Shown: positions 7,012 to 14,079 of the stretch, in pieces
Position numbering within the stretch: the stretch's first letter is position 1
Layout: each line of letters starts with the position of its first letter
Origin: an uncultured Archangium sp.
GTDB lineage: Bacteria > Myxococcota > Myxococcia > Myxococcales > Myxococcaceae
DNA: 22,904 nt
Assembly (NCBI GenBank): GCA_946479335.1
Contig: CAMLFP010000047.1
Coordinates: 1 to 22,904, forward strand
Direction: 5' to 3'
Made by a program: the position numbers and the translations under genes
The notes under the pieces: generated by a model
Database searches by the model: none
Seen by the model: the letters and a program-made list of their open reading frames with translations, nothing else
Told to the model about the DNA's origin: nothing

Positions 7012-8555
7012 GCGGCCGCATCTTCACCGCTGAAGACATCACCACCGATCAACACGTGGAGTGCGACGTGTGCGTCATCGGCAGCGGCTCCGGCGGCGCG
7101 TGGACCGCGCACGAGCTGGTCAAGCAGGGCAAGCGCGTCGTGTTGCTCGAGGAGGGCGGGTACCACACGCGCCGCGAGTTCGACATGACCGAGGCCCGCG
7201 CGTTCCCCAACCTGTACCAGGAGCTGGGCAACCGCAGCACCGATGATCTCTCCATCACCATGCTGCAGGGTCGCAGCGTCGGCGGCGGCACCACCGTCAA
7301 CTGGTGCAGCAGCTTCCGCACGCCCGAGCGCATCTTGCAGCGCTGGCGCGACGAGGCGGGCGTCGACACGCTGTCGACGGAGATCCTCACGCCGCACTGG
7401 GAGGCGGTGGAGAAGCGGCTCCACATCGCCGAGTGGCCCGAGAGCGCGATGAACGCCAACAACCGCGCGCTGTGGGACGGGTTGCAGAAGCTCGGGTACT
7501 CGCGCGGCCTCATCCGCCGCAACGTGAACAACTGCCTGAACCTCGGCTACTGCGGCATGGGCTGCCCGGTCGACGCCAAGCAGTCGATGCTGGCCACCGT
7601 CATCCCCGACGCGGTCGAAGCGGGCCTCGACGTGTACGCCAACTGCTCGGTGCGCGAGTTGCTGTGGAACGGGCGCAAGGTCATCTCGGTGCACTCGGAG
7701 ATCCTCGACCCGAAGACGCAGGAGCCCACCGGCGCGCGGCTCACCGTGAAGCCCAAGCTGACGGTGGTGAGCGGCGGCGCCATCAACACGCCGGGGCTGC
7801 TGTTGCGCAGCGGGCTCGACGGGCGCGGCAACGTCGGCAAGCGCATGTGGCTGCACCCGGTGGTGCTGACGCTGGCCGAGATGCCCTTCGACGTGAACGC
7901 GTTCTCCGGCGCGCCGCAGTCGGTCTACTCGCACCACTTCAGCGAGCGCGGCGCCGGCCAGATGGGCTTCTTCCTCGAGGTGCCCCCGGTGCACCCGATG
8001 CTGGGCGCCATCGTCTCGTCGGGCACCGGCGCGCAGACGCAAGACCTGTTCTCGAACTTCCCGCGGCTGCAGGCGATGTTGGCGTTGGCGATCGACGGGC
8101 TGATGCCCGAGGAGACCGGCGGCACCGTGCGGCTGCGTGACGGCGCGCGCGGGCGCTACTCCATCGACTACGCCTTCACCCCGGCGCTCTTCGAGGCCTT
8201 CCGCGTGGCCAGCAAGGAGATGGCGAAGCTGCAGTTCGCCGTCGGCGCGAAGCGCGTGCTGTCGCTGCACCTCGACCCGGTGGTGATGAACAGCGTCGAC
8301 GACATCGATCGCCTCGACAAGGCGCCCTGGGAGCCGGTGAAGCTGCGCGTCTTCTCCGCGCACCAGATGGGCGGCTGCGCGATGGGCAAGAACCCGGCGA
8401 AGTCGGTGGTCGACCCGAACCTCCGGTACCACTCGCTCGACAACCTCTACATCGTCGACGGCTCGGTGCTGCCCACCTCGCTGGGCGTCAACCCGCAGGA
8501 GACCATCTTCGGCATCGCCCACTGGGCCGCGGAGCACATCGGCAAGGCCGTCTGA
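7008..8555 (+). CDS. GMC family FAD-dependent oxidoreductase (large subunit)
   Basis: This 515-residue flavoprotein oxidises an alcohol or sugar substrate that cannot be named from sequence. It has the N-terminal FAD-binding fold (CDVCVIGSGSGGAWTAHEL, GSGSGG 25-30), the GMC signature GRSVGGGTTVNW 88-99, a three-Cys cluster (C176, C182, C186 in CLNLGYCGMGCP), a second nucleotide-fold segment (VVSGGAINTPGLLLRSG) and the C-terminal SAHQMGGCAMG with H452 and GVNPQETI with N495, the expected catalytic His/Asn pair. It has no signal peptide of its own, which fits co-export with the preceding Tat-signal subunit. The ATGA overlap with that gene supports a complex. Length is normal for the family. Its stop codon abuts the stop of the convergent small gene with no spacer. 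No cytochrome c subunit gene is adjacent, so the electron acceptor is unknown. Confidence 0.95.
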   Translation: MSGRIFTAEDITTDQHVECDVCVIGSGSGGAWTAHELVKQGKRVVLLEEGGYHTRREFDMTEARAFPNLYQELGNRSTDDLSITMLQGRSVGGGTTVNWCSSFRTPERILQRWRDEAGVDTLSTEILTPHWEAVEKRLHIAEWPESAMNANNRALWDGLQKLGYSRGLIRRNVNNCLNLGYCGMGCPVDAKQSMLATVIPDAVEAGLDVYANCSVRELLWNGRKVISVHSEILDPKTQEPTGARLTVKPKLTVVSGGAINTPGLLLRSGLDGRGNVGKRMWLHPVVLTLAEMPFDVNAFSGAPQSVYSHHFSERGAGQMGFFLEVPPVHPMLGAIVSSGTGAQTQDLFSNFPRLQAMLALAIDGLMPEETGGTVRLRDGARGRYSIDYAFTPALFEAFRVASKEMAKLQFAVGAKRVLSLHLDPVVMNSVDDIDRLDKAPWEPVKLRVFSAHQMGGCAMGKNPAKSVVDPNLRYHSLDNLYIVDGSVLPTSLGVNPQETIFGIAHWAAEHIGKAV

Positions 8556-8903
8556 CTACTTCGGCGCGTGCTGCACCTCCGCGCCGTCGAACGCCGCAGC
8601 CGCGTCGAGGTAGTCCTGTTCGAGCGGTGAGGTCTTGAGCTGCTTCGCGGTCGGGCTGGCCTCGTAGACCGGGCGGCCTCCCTCGCGCTGCGTGACCGTC
8701 GCGCCGTTGCAGAAGAGCCACTGCGTGCGGCCGCCTTCTTCCGTCGCGAAGTACACGACCGGCCCCGGCGTGGAGCGCTTCTGGCGGCAATGCGTGTCGT
8801 ACGCCGACGTGCGCCGGCCCTCGAGCTCCGAGTGCCACCGGGTCACCGCGGTGGCGCAGCAGGTCAGTGCGAGTGTGGAAAGTGCCGCAGCCCAGCGTCT
8901 CAT
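8556..8903 (-). CDS. Small exported hypothetical protein
   Basis: I do not recognise this 115-residue protein. The N-terminus is a short basic-plus-hydrophobic leader (MRRWAAALSTLALTCC), so it is probably exported. C15 or C16 might act as a lipobox cysteine, but the -3 to -1 residues fit only loosely, so a lipoprotein call is uncertain. C39 and C65 could pair in the mature domain. The mature part is polar with no catalytic motif. The gene is convergent with the GMC gene (zero spacer) and divergent from the FHA-GGDEF gene (49-bp gap). There is no Shine-Dalgarno; TAAGTT sits 6 nt before the ATG, a possible leaderless -10 element. Confidence 0.75.
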   Translation of the reverse strand: MRRWAAALSTLALTCCATAVTRWHSELEGRRTSAYDTHCRQKRSTPGPVVYFATEEGGRTQWLFCNGATVTQREGGRPVYEASPTAKQLKTSPLEQDYLDAAAAFDGAEVQHAPK

Positions 8904-8952
8904 ACGGCGAACTTAGGGGCGCCGGGGCCCTGTGCTACAAACCAGATTTGCG

Positions 8953-9831
8953 ATGAGTGGCGAAACGCGCGTCACCAAGATTCAGAAGCTGCAAGACCTC
9001 CGCGCCAACGGAGAGAGCTGTCTGGTGATGATCGCCGGGCCCTTCCTCGGCAAGAAGTACCCGCTGATCGAAGACGACACGTTCACCGTCGGCCGCGAAG
9101 ACGGGAACTTCGTCGTCGTCGACATGGACAACGTGAGCCGCCGCCACGCCCAGGTGCGCCTGCGCGACGGCCGCTACTTCGTGAAGGACCTCGGGTCGAC
9201 CAACGGCACGTACTTGAACGACGAGGAGATCCGCGAGGAGCAGCCGCTGCGCAACGGCGACCTGGTGAAGATCGGCTCCGCCATCTTCAAGTTCCTCTCG
9301 GGCAACAACATCGAGCAGCAGTACTACGAAGAGATCTACTCGCTCACCATCAACGACGGCCTCACGCAGGTGAGCAACAAGCGCTTCTTCCTCGAGTTCC
9401 TCGAGCGCGAGATGGGCCGGTGCCACCGCTACCAGCGGGCCCTGTCGCTGATGATGATGGACATCGACCACTTCAAGCAGATCAACGACGTCAACGGCCA
9501 CCTCGCCGGTGACTACGTGCTGCGCGAGATGGCGGGCATCATCAAGCCGCGCGTGCGCAAGGAAGAGTGCTTCGCGCGCTACGGCGGCGAGGAGTTCGCC
9601 TACGTCATCCCCGAGTCGGGCGGCGACAACACCCGCAAGCTGGCCGAGAAGGTGCGGCGGCTCGTCGAAGACCATCACTTCGTCTTCGAGGGGAAGAGCA
9701 TCAAGGTGACCCTCTCCATCGGCGTGGCCGACCTCACCGGCGAGATGACCGAGGGCCTGCAGTTCATCAAGGTCGCCGACGCGAACCTCTACAAGGCCAA
9801 GAAGTCGGGCCGTAACCGCGTCGTCGGCTGA
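8953..9831 (+). CDS. FHA domain - GGDEF diguanylate cyclase
   Basis: This 292-residue cytosolic signalling protein has an FHA phosphothreonine-binding domain at about 22-116 (VGRE 46-49, SRRH 62-65, GSTNGT 81-86), a short linker and a GGDEF domain at ~130-292. The active-site GGEEF is at 211-215, the metal Asp at D170 (MMMDID), and the guanine-contacting positions equivalent to PleD N335 and D344 are N178 and D187. Retention of that Asp argues for c-di-GMP rather than the GMP-AMP made by Hypr-type GGDEF enzymes. The inhibitory site RxxD is RKEE (202-205), so product inhibition may be altered. Thr5 and Thr8 lie in a short N-terminal tail that could be an intramolecular FHA ligand, as proposed for some predatory-bacterial homologues (inference). 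The start at 8953 is the first ATG before the domain. The CNBD gene follows after 15 bp. Confidence 0.95.
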   Translation: MSGETRVTKIQKLQDLRANGESCLVMIAGPFLGKKYPLIEDDTFTVGREDGNFVVVDMDNVSRRHAQVRLRDGRYFVKDLGSTNGTYLNDEEIREEQPLRNGDLVKIGSAIFKFLSGNNIEQQYYEEIYSLTINDGLTQVSNKRFFLEFLEREMGRCHRYQRALSLMMMDIDHFKQINDVNGHLAGDYVLREMAGIIKPRVRKEECFARYGGEEFAYVIPESGGDNTRKLAEKVRRLVEDHHFVFEGKSIKVTLSIGVADLTGEMTEGLQFIKVADANLYKAKKSGRNRVVG

Positions 9832-9846
9832 AGGAGCTTCTTTTCA

Positions 9847-10947
9847 ATGTCGGGGAACGCCGCGCTGGCGCAGTTCATCCGCTCCATCCCACTCTTCTCG
9901 CTGGTCGATGACGCCGACCTCAACGACGTGCTCACGTTGTTCCGCCCCGTCGAGCTGACCGCGGGGCAGGTGCTCTTCGCCGAAGGCGACCCCGGCCGCG
10001 CGATGTGGGTGATGGGCGAGACCACCGAGGTCTCGGTCGCCACCACGGCCGGCCAGCAGCGCCCGGTCGCCGTCGCCTACGCGAGGAAGGGCGACGTGCT
10101 GGGCGAGATGGCGCTCATCGATGACGGCCCGCGGTCCGGCACGGCCATCGTCACCCAGTCGGGCTCCGCGCATCAGATCGACGCGCAGGAGTTCCACGCC
10201 ATGCGCGCGTCGTTCAGGCCCGCGGCGTTCAAGATCCTCCGGAAGATCTGCCTCGACCTCTGCGCGCGGCTGCGCGCGACGAATGAGCGCATCGTGCCGT
10301 CGGGTCACGCGAAGGTCGACACGCCGCCGTTGCCGCCCGGCCCGCGCGCGGGCGCGGAGCTCATCGATCGCTACCCCGCCTTCCACGCGCTGCCCGCGGT
10401 GGTGAAGCTGGCGCTCGCGCAGAAGCTCGAGGTGGTGAAGGTCGACGGCATGACGCCCATCTTCGCGGAGGGCGAGAAGGCCGACGCCGCGTACTTCATC
10501 GTCGACGGCGAGGTGTCGGTGGGCCGCAACGGGAAGACGCTGGCGAACCTCCCGGCGGGCACGATGTTCGGGGTGGTGGCGTGCATCGACCAGGGCGTTC
10601 GCTCGGCGAGCTGCCTGACGACCGGCCCGGCCACGCTGCTGAAGATGACCGATCAGCACTTCGACACGCTCTTTCAGTCAGGGCACCGCTTCGCCTTCCA
10701 GATGGTCGACCTGCTGGCGCGGCAGCTGGTGCAGCACCTCCGTGAAGCGAACCAGCTGCTCCCGCTGCCGGGGAACAAGCCGGGCGTGGCGAAGGTCAGC
10801 AAGCCGATGACGAAGATCCTCGAGGGCGAGCGCTCCGAAGACGAGCTCGACATCATCTCCACCGAGCTGGAGGTCGAGGACGCGCTGCCCATCGAGCTGG
10901 AGATGGAGATCGCCGAGATCCAGCCGGAGTCAGACCTGCTCAGCTGA
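9847..10947 (+). CDS. Protein with two cyclic-nucleotide-binding domains
   Basis: This 366-residue soluble protein holds two CRP/PKA-type nucleotide-binding domains and no DNA-binding helix-turn-helix. CNBD1 is at ~10-140. Its phosphate-binding cassette GDVLGEMALIDDGPRSGTA keeps the Glu (E87) and Arg (R96) that contact the cyclic nucleotide, so it should bind ligand. CNBD2 is at ~175-300. In its cassette, GTMFGVVACIDQGVRSAS, the Glu position is V243 while R252 remains, so binding is probably weak or lost. An acidic tail follows (about 328-366, rich in E and D). An AAGGAG overlapping the upstream stop codon (9831-9836) is spaced 10 nt before the ATG, supporting co-expression with the diguanylate cyclase. 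The ligand (cAMP, cGMP or a dinucleotide) cannot be told from sequence. It probably regulates a partner protein. Confidence 0.92.
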   Translation: MSGNAALAQFIRSIPLFSLVDDADLNDVLTLFRPVELTAGQVLFAEGDPGRAMWVMGETTEVSVATTAGQQRPVAVAYARKGDVLGEMALIDDGPRSGTAIVTQSGSAHQIDAQEFHAMRASFRPAAFKILRKICLDLCARLRATNERIVPSGHAKVDTPPLPPGPRAGAELIDRYPAFHALPAVVKLALAQKLEVVKVDGMTPIFAEGEKADAAYFIVDGEVSVGRNGKTLANLPAGTMFGVVACIDQGVRSASCLTTGPATLLKMTDQHFDTLFQSGHRFAFQMVDLLARQLVQHLREANQLLPLPGNKPGVAKVSKPMTKILEGERSEDELDIISTELEVEDALPIELEMEIAEIQPESDLLS

Positions 10948-11008
10948 GTGGGGCGCTTGCGTTTCGTCGCGCTCCTCTTTACTTGCTGTCCGTAAGGAGC
11001 CTTCCCAC

Positions 11009-11575
11009 ATGTCCGTCAACATCCAGCTCGAGTGGACCCCGAACCCCAGCACGCTGAAGTACGTGGTCGACACGTCGTTGCTGCCGCGCGGCGCGATGAA
11101 CTTCACCACCCGCGAGGTCGCCAACGAGAAGTCGCCGCTGGCGACGAAGCTGTTCGACATCAAGGGCGTCACCGCGGTGATGCTCGGCACCAACTTCGTC
11201 ACCGTCACCAAGGGTGACGAAGGCGAGTGGGACGAGCTCAACGACGGCGTGATGCTCGCGTTGGACAACCACCTCACCGCCGGCGACACGGTGGTGAAGC
11301 CCGAGGTGCTCGAGGCGTGGCTGGCCGCGGCGCAGGCCGGCGGCGGCGGCGCGTTGGAGCAGCGCATCCGCGAGATCCTCGACCTCGAGATCCGCCCGGC
11401 GGTGGCCAACGACGGCGGCGACATCACGCTCGACCGCATCGAGAACAACACGGTGTTCCTGCACATGCAGGGCAGCTGCGCCGGGTGCCCGTCGTCGACC
11501 GCCACGCTGCGCATGGGCATCGAGACGCGCCTCAAAGAGGCGTGCCCTGAGATCGTCGAAGTCGTCGCCGTCTGA
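11009..11575 (+). CDS. nfu: Nfu-type iron-sulfur cluster scaffold/carrier protein
   Basis: This 188-residue protein carries a 4Fe-4S cluster to apo-proteins. The N-terminal Nfu_N-like domain spans about 4-90 (IQLEWTPNPSTLKYVVD, GVTAVMLGTNFVTVTK). After a Gly-rich linker (111-114), the NifU-like domain spans 115-186 with the cluster-binding CAGC (C157, C160) in MQGSCAGCPSSTATL and the family motif RPAVANDGGDI. An AAGGAG at 10994-10999 is 9 nt before the ATG. The 61-bp gap from the CNBD gene allows its own promoter, but I see only a weak candidate. It overlaps the next gene by one base (TGATG). Confidence 0.94.
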   Translation: MSVNIQLEWTPNPSTLKYVVDTSLLPRGAMNFTTREVANEKSPLATKLFDIKGVTAVMLGTNFVTVTKGDEGEWDELNDGVMLALDNHLTAGDTVVKPEVLEAWLAAAQAGGGGALEQRIREILDLEIRPAVANDGGDITLDRIENNTVFLHMQGSCAGCPSSTATLRMGIETRLKEACPEIVEVVAV

Positions 11576-12402
11576 TGACCTCCAGGCCGCGCGAGACGGT
11601 CGCCGCGAAGCACGTTCGCCGCGAGCTGCTTGAGAACCAGTCGATCGAGCTGCTCAAGACGCTGCACCTCGTCACGCGTGATGGGCAGCTGAACGCCGAC
11701 GCGCGCCGGAAGCTGAAGCAGGTCAACCACCTCGTCGGGCTGCTGCAGCCCGCGTTGGAAGGCGTCGAAGCGCCGGTGGTGGTCGATGTCGGCAGCGGCA
11801 ACGCGTACCTCGGCTTCGTGCTCTACGAGCTGTTCTTCAAGGACAAGCCCGCGGGAGAGGTGGTCAACGTCGAGGCCCGCCCGGAGCTGTCGAAGAACGG
11901 CACCGAGCGCGCGCAGGCGCTGGGCTTCTCGCGGTTGCGCTTCGAGACCGCGTCCATCGCGCAAGCGAAGTACCCGGAGAAGATCCACCTCCTGACCGCG
12001 CTGCACGCGTGTGACACCGCGACCGATGACGCCATGGCCGTGGCGCTCGCGCACAAGGCCGACTTCATCGCGCTGGTGCCGTGTTGTCAGGCGGAGGTCG
12101 CGCAGCAGCTCAAGGACGCGCGCCCGAAGGTCGACTCCGCGATGCAGTCGCTGTTCTCGCACCCGTGGCACCGCCGCGAGTTCGGCTCGCACCTGACCAA
12201 CGTGATCCGCGCGCTGGTGCTGGAGGCCAACGGCTACCAGGTGACGGTGACGGAGCTCAACGGCTGGGAGCACTCGCTCAAGAACGAGCTCATCTTCGCG
12301 CGGCGCACCGGGCAGCCGAACGGCATCGCGAAGAAGCGGCTCGCGGCGCTGCTGGAGAGCACCGGGGTTGCTCCCAAGATCATCCGGACGCTCGCGGCGT
12401 GA
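11575..12402 (+). CDS. SAM-dependent methyltransferase (Methyltransf_32 / TRM13-like type)
   Basis: This 275-residue protein has a Rossmann methyltransferase core. Motif I is VVVDVGSGNAYLGFVLYE (DVGSGN 71-76), the acidic strand end is VVNVEARPE (E100), and LHACDTATDDAM (143-154) and VPCCQ (168-172) follow. The LHACD plus PCC(Q) pair resembles the Methyltransf_32 family that includes eukaryotic TRM13-like and METTL25-like proteins. The substrate is not identifiable; an RNA target is plausible given that the next gene is an RNA methyltransferase. It is joined to nfu by a one-base TGATG overlap and to the next gene by a 4-bp GTGA overlap. Confidence 0.88.
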   Translation: MTSRPRETVAAKHVRRELLENQSIELLKTLHLVTRDGQLNADARRKLKQVNHLVGLLQPALEGVEAPVVVDVGSGNAYLGFVLYELFFKDKPAGEVVNVEARPELSKNGTERAQALGFSRLRFETASIAQAKYPEKIHLLTALHACDTATDDAMAVALAHKADFIALVPCCQAEVAQQLKDARPKVDSAMQSLFSHPWHRREFGSHLTNVIRALVLEANGYQVTVTELNGWEHSLKNELIFARRTGQPNGIAKKRLAALLESTGVAPKIIRTLAA

Positions 12403-13394
12403 AGGCGTCACTGTTCGCCGGCTGCACGCCCGGCCTCGAAGACGTGCTCGGCGAGGAGCTCTCGGAGCTCGGCTACGCGGGCGAGGTGGTCGGCGGTGGC
12501 TGCGAATTCGAAGGCGACTACCGGCACGTGAACCTCTGGAGCCGCGTCGCCAGCCGCGTGTTGTTGCGCGTGGCCGAGGTGCGTTCAGCGGCGGAGCTCA
12601 AGCAGCTCGACCTGCGCGCGTACGGAGCGCAGTTCGAGATCGACGCCTTCGGCGAGACGCCGGAGAAGTGGGGCGGGGTGTTGAGCTCCACGCCCGGCGC
12701 GGTGAAGCTCCTGCTGCGCGGCACGAAGCGGGGCACCTGTCAGGTCAGCGTCGACACGACCGGTGAGCTGCTGCACTTCCGCGGGTACCGGCAAGAGGTC
12801 GGCCGCGCGCCGATGCGCGAGACGCTGGCCGCCGGCGTGCTGCGGCTCGCACAGTGGAAGCCCGGCGAACCCCTGTGGGACGTGATGTGCGGCTCCGGCA
12901 CGTTGCTCATCGAGGCCGCTGAAATGGCCGCCGGTCTTGCGCCCGGCCGCAACCGCGCGTTCGCGTTCGAGAAGTTCGCCAGCCACGACGACGCGGCTTG
13001 GAAGGCGCTGCCGCGTTCTCGCGAGGCCGTGAAGACCGACTTGTTCGGCAGCGATCTGAACGCCGGCGCACTGGGGACGGCGCGCCGCAACGCTCGCCGC
13101 GCAGGCGTGCTCGAGAGCATCAAGCTGGAGCGCCTCGACGCCACGAAGCTCGTCCGCCGCGGAGAGAAGGGCCTCGTGGTCGCCAACCTCCCGTACGGCA
13201 AGCGCGTGGGCGAACGCGACGAGCTCGCGCAGCTCTACCGGGCGCTGGGGCAGTCGCTCACCGCCGCGTGCAAGGGCTGGTACTTCGCGTTTCTTTTGCA
13301 GAGCGGCGCGGAGCACCTGCAGCTGCACATCGACGAAACGCACCGGGTCGGCAACGGCGGCCTCGACTGCGAAGTGGTGCTGGGCCAGCTTTGA
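12399..13394 (+). CDS. THUMP-domain class I RNA methyltransferase (RlmL N-terminal/YpsC-like)
   Basis: This 331-residue protein has an N-terminal ferredoxin-like plus THUMP RNA-binding region (~1-120; FAGCTPGLEDVLGEEL, then a strand-rich stretch) and a C-terminal methyltransferase. In the latter, LWDVMCGSGTLLIEAAEMA (159-177) is the SAM motif and VANLPYGKRVGE (261-272) is the NPPY-type catalytic motif, here NLPY, as in the 23S rRNA G2445-type N2-guanine methyltransferases. The length fits stand-alone RlmL-N/YpsC proteins rather than the two-enzyme RlmKL fusion. The GTG start at 12399 is chosen because it overlaps the previous stop in a GTGA junction and begins just before the conserved FAGCTPGLE; the frame is open further upstream only inside the neighbouring gene. 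The most likely target is 23S rRNA. Confidence 0.9.
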   Translation: MKASLFAGCTPGLEDVLGEELSELGYAGEVVGGGCEFEGDYRHVNLWSRVASRVLLRVAEVRSAAELKQLDLRAYGAQFEIDAFGETPEKWGGVLSSTPGAVKLLLRGTKRGTCQVSVDTTGELLHFRGYRQEVGRAPMRETLAAGVLRLAQWKPGEPLWDVMCGSGTLLIEAAEMAAGLAPGRNRAFAFEKFASHDDAAWKALPRSREAVKTDLFGSDLNAGALGTARRNARRAGVLESIKLERLDATKLVRRGEKGLVVANLPYGKRVGERDELAQLYRALGQSLTAACKGWYFAFLLQSGAEHLQLHIDETHRVGNGGLDCEVVLGQL

Positions 13395-13398
13395 GCGC

Positions 13399-14079
13399 AT
13401 GCGCGCGCTCGAACCCGTGACGGCCGGCGTCTGGACCTCCACCACCGAGGTGCGGTTGCTCAAGGTGATGCGCATCCCCGCGGCGATGACGGTGCTGCGG
13501 CTGCGCGACGACGAGCTGCTGCTGCACTCGCCGGTGCCGCTGACGCCGGAGCGAAGAGCCGAGGTCGACGCGCTGGGCCGCGTGACGCACCTCTACGCGC
13601 CCAACGCGTTTCATCACCTGAACCTCGGCTTCTGGGCCGACGCGTACCCGCAGGCGACGGTGCACGCGCCGAAGGCGCTGGCGAAGAAGCGGCCCGACCT
13701 GCGCATCGATCGCTTCCACGGCACGTCGGAGCCCGCCTTCGACGGCCTGCTCGATGAGGTGCACGTCGACGCGTTCCGGCTCTCGGAGACGGTGGTGTTC
13801 CACCGTGCGAGCAAGACCCTGGTGGTGGCGGACCTGCTGCAGAACATGGTGCCGACGCACACGCTGACGCGCTGGTACGCGACGCTCGCGGGCTTCAACG
13901 GGGTCGTCGGGGTCAGCGGCGTCATCCGCAAGACGGCGTTCCCCGATCACGCGGCGACCAGGAAGTCGCTCGAGCAGATCCTCTCGCTGCACTTCGAGCG
14001 CATCGTCGTCGGCCACGGGAACGTCATCACCCACGACCCGAAGACGCAGCTGGCGCGCGCCTACGACTGGCTGGGCTGA
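13399..14079 (+). CDS. DUF4336-like protein with metallo-beta-lactamase-like fold
   Basis: This 226-residue protein resembles the DUF4336 group, which is distantly related to metallo-beta-lactamase-fold proteins. Visible signposts are LLLHSPVPLTPE (40-51), LYAPNAFHHLNLGFWADAYP (65-84), VHAPKALAKKRPDL, LVVADLLQNM (141-150) and VVGHGNVITHD (203-213). The classical HxHxDH zinc motif is absent, but H43, H72, H73, D145 and H206 could still form a metal site. The function is unknown; it may be a hydrolase. It starts 4 bp after the methyltransferase stop and is the last gene of the + strand run. Its 3' end overlaps the convergent zinc-finger gene by 19 bp. Confidence 0.8.
   Translation: MRALEPVTAGVWTSTTEVRLLKVMRIPAAMTVLRLRDDELLLHSPVPLTPERRAEVDALGRVTHLYAPNAFHHLNLGFWADAYPQATVHAPKALAKKRPDLRIDRFHGTSEPAFDGLLDEVHVDAFRLSETVVFHRASKTLVVADLLQNMVPTHTLTRWYATLAGFNGVVGVSGVIRKTAFPDHAATRKSLEQILSLHFERIVVGHGNVITHDPKTQLARAYDWLG

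Noticed and set aside
6846..8537. 563-codon minus-strand frame opposite the GMC gene
   Set aside because: The + strand has unmistakable GMC motifs; the antisense product is His/Arg/Val-rich with no domain.
10957..10983. Possible promoter before nfu (TTGCGT and TTTACT)
   Set aside because: The spacing is only 15 bp and matches are weak; not enough to call.
10930..12411. 493-codon minus-strand frame opposite nfu and the methyltransferase
   Set aside because: Shadow of two coupled, well-identified genes.
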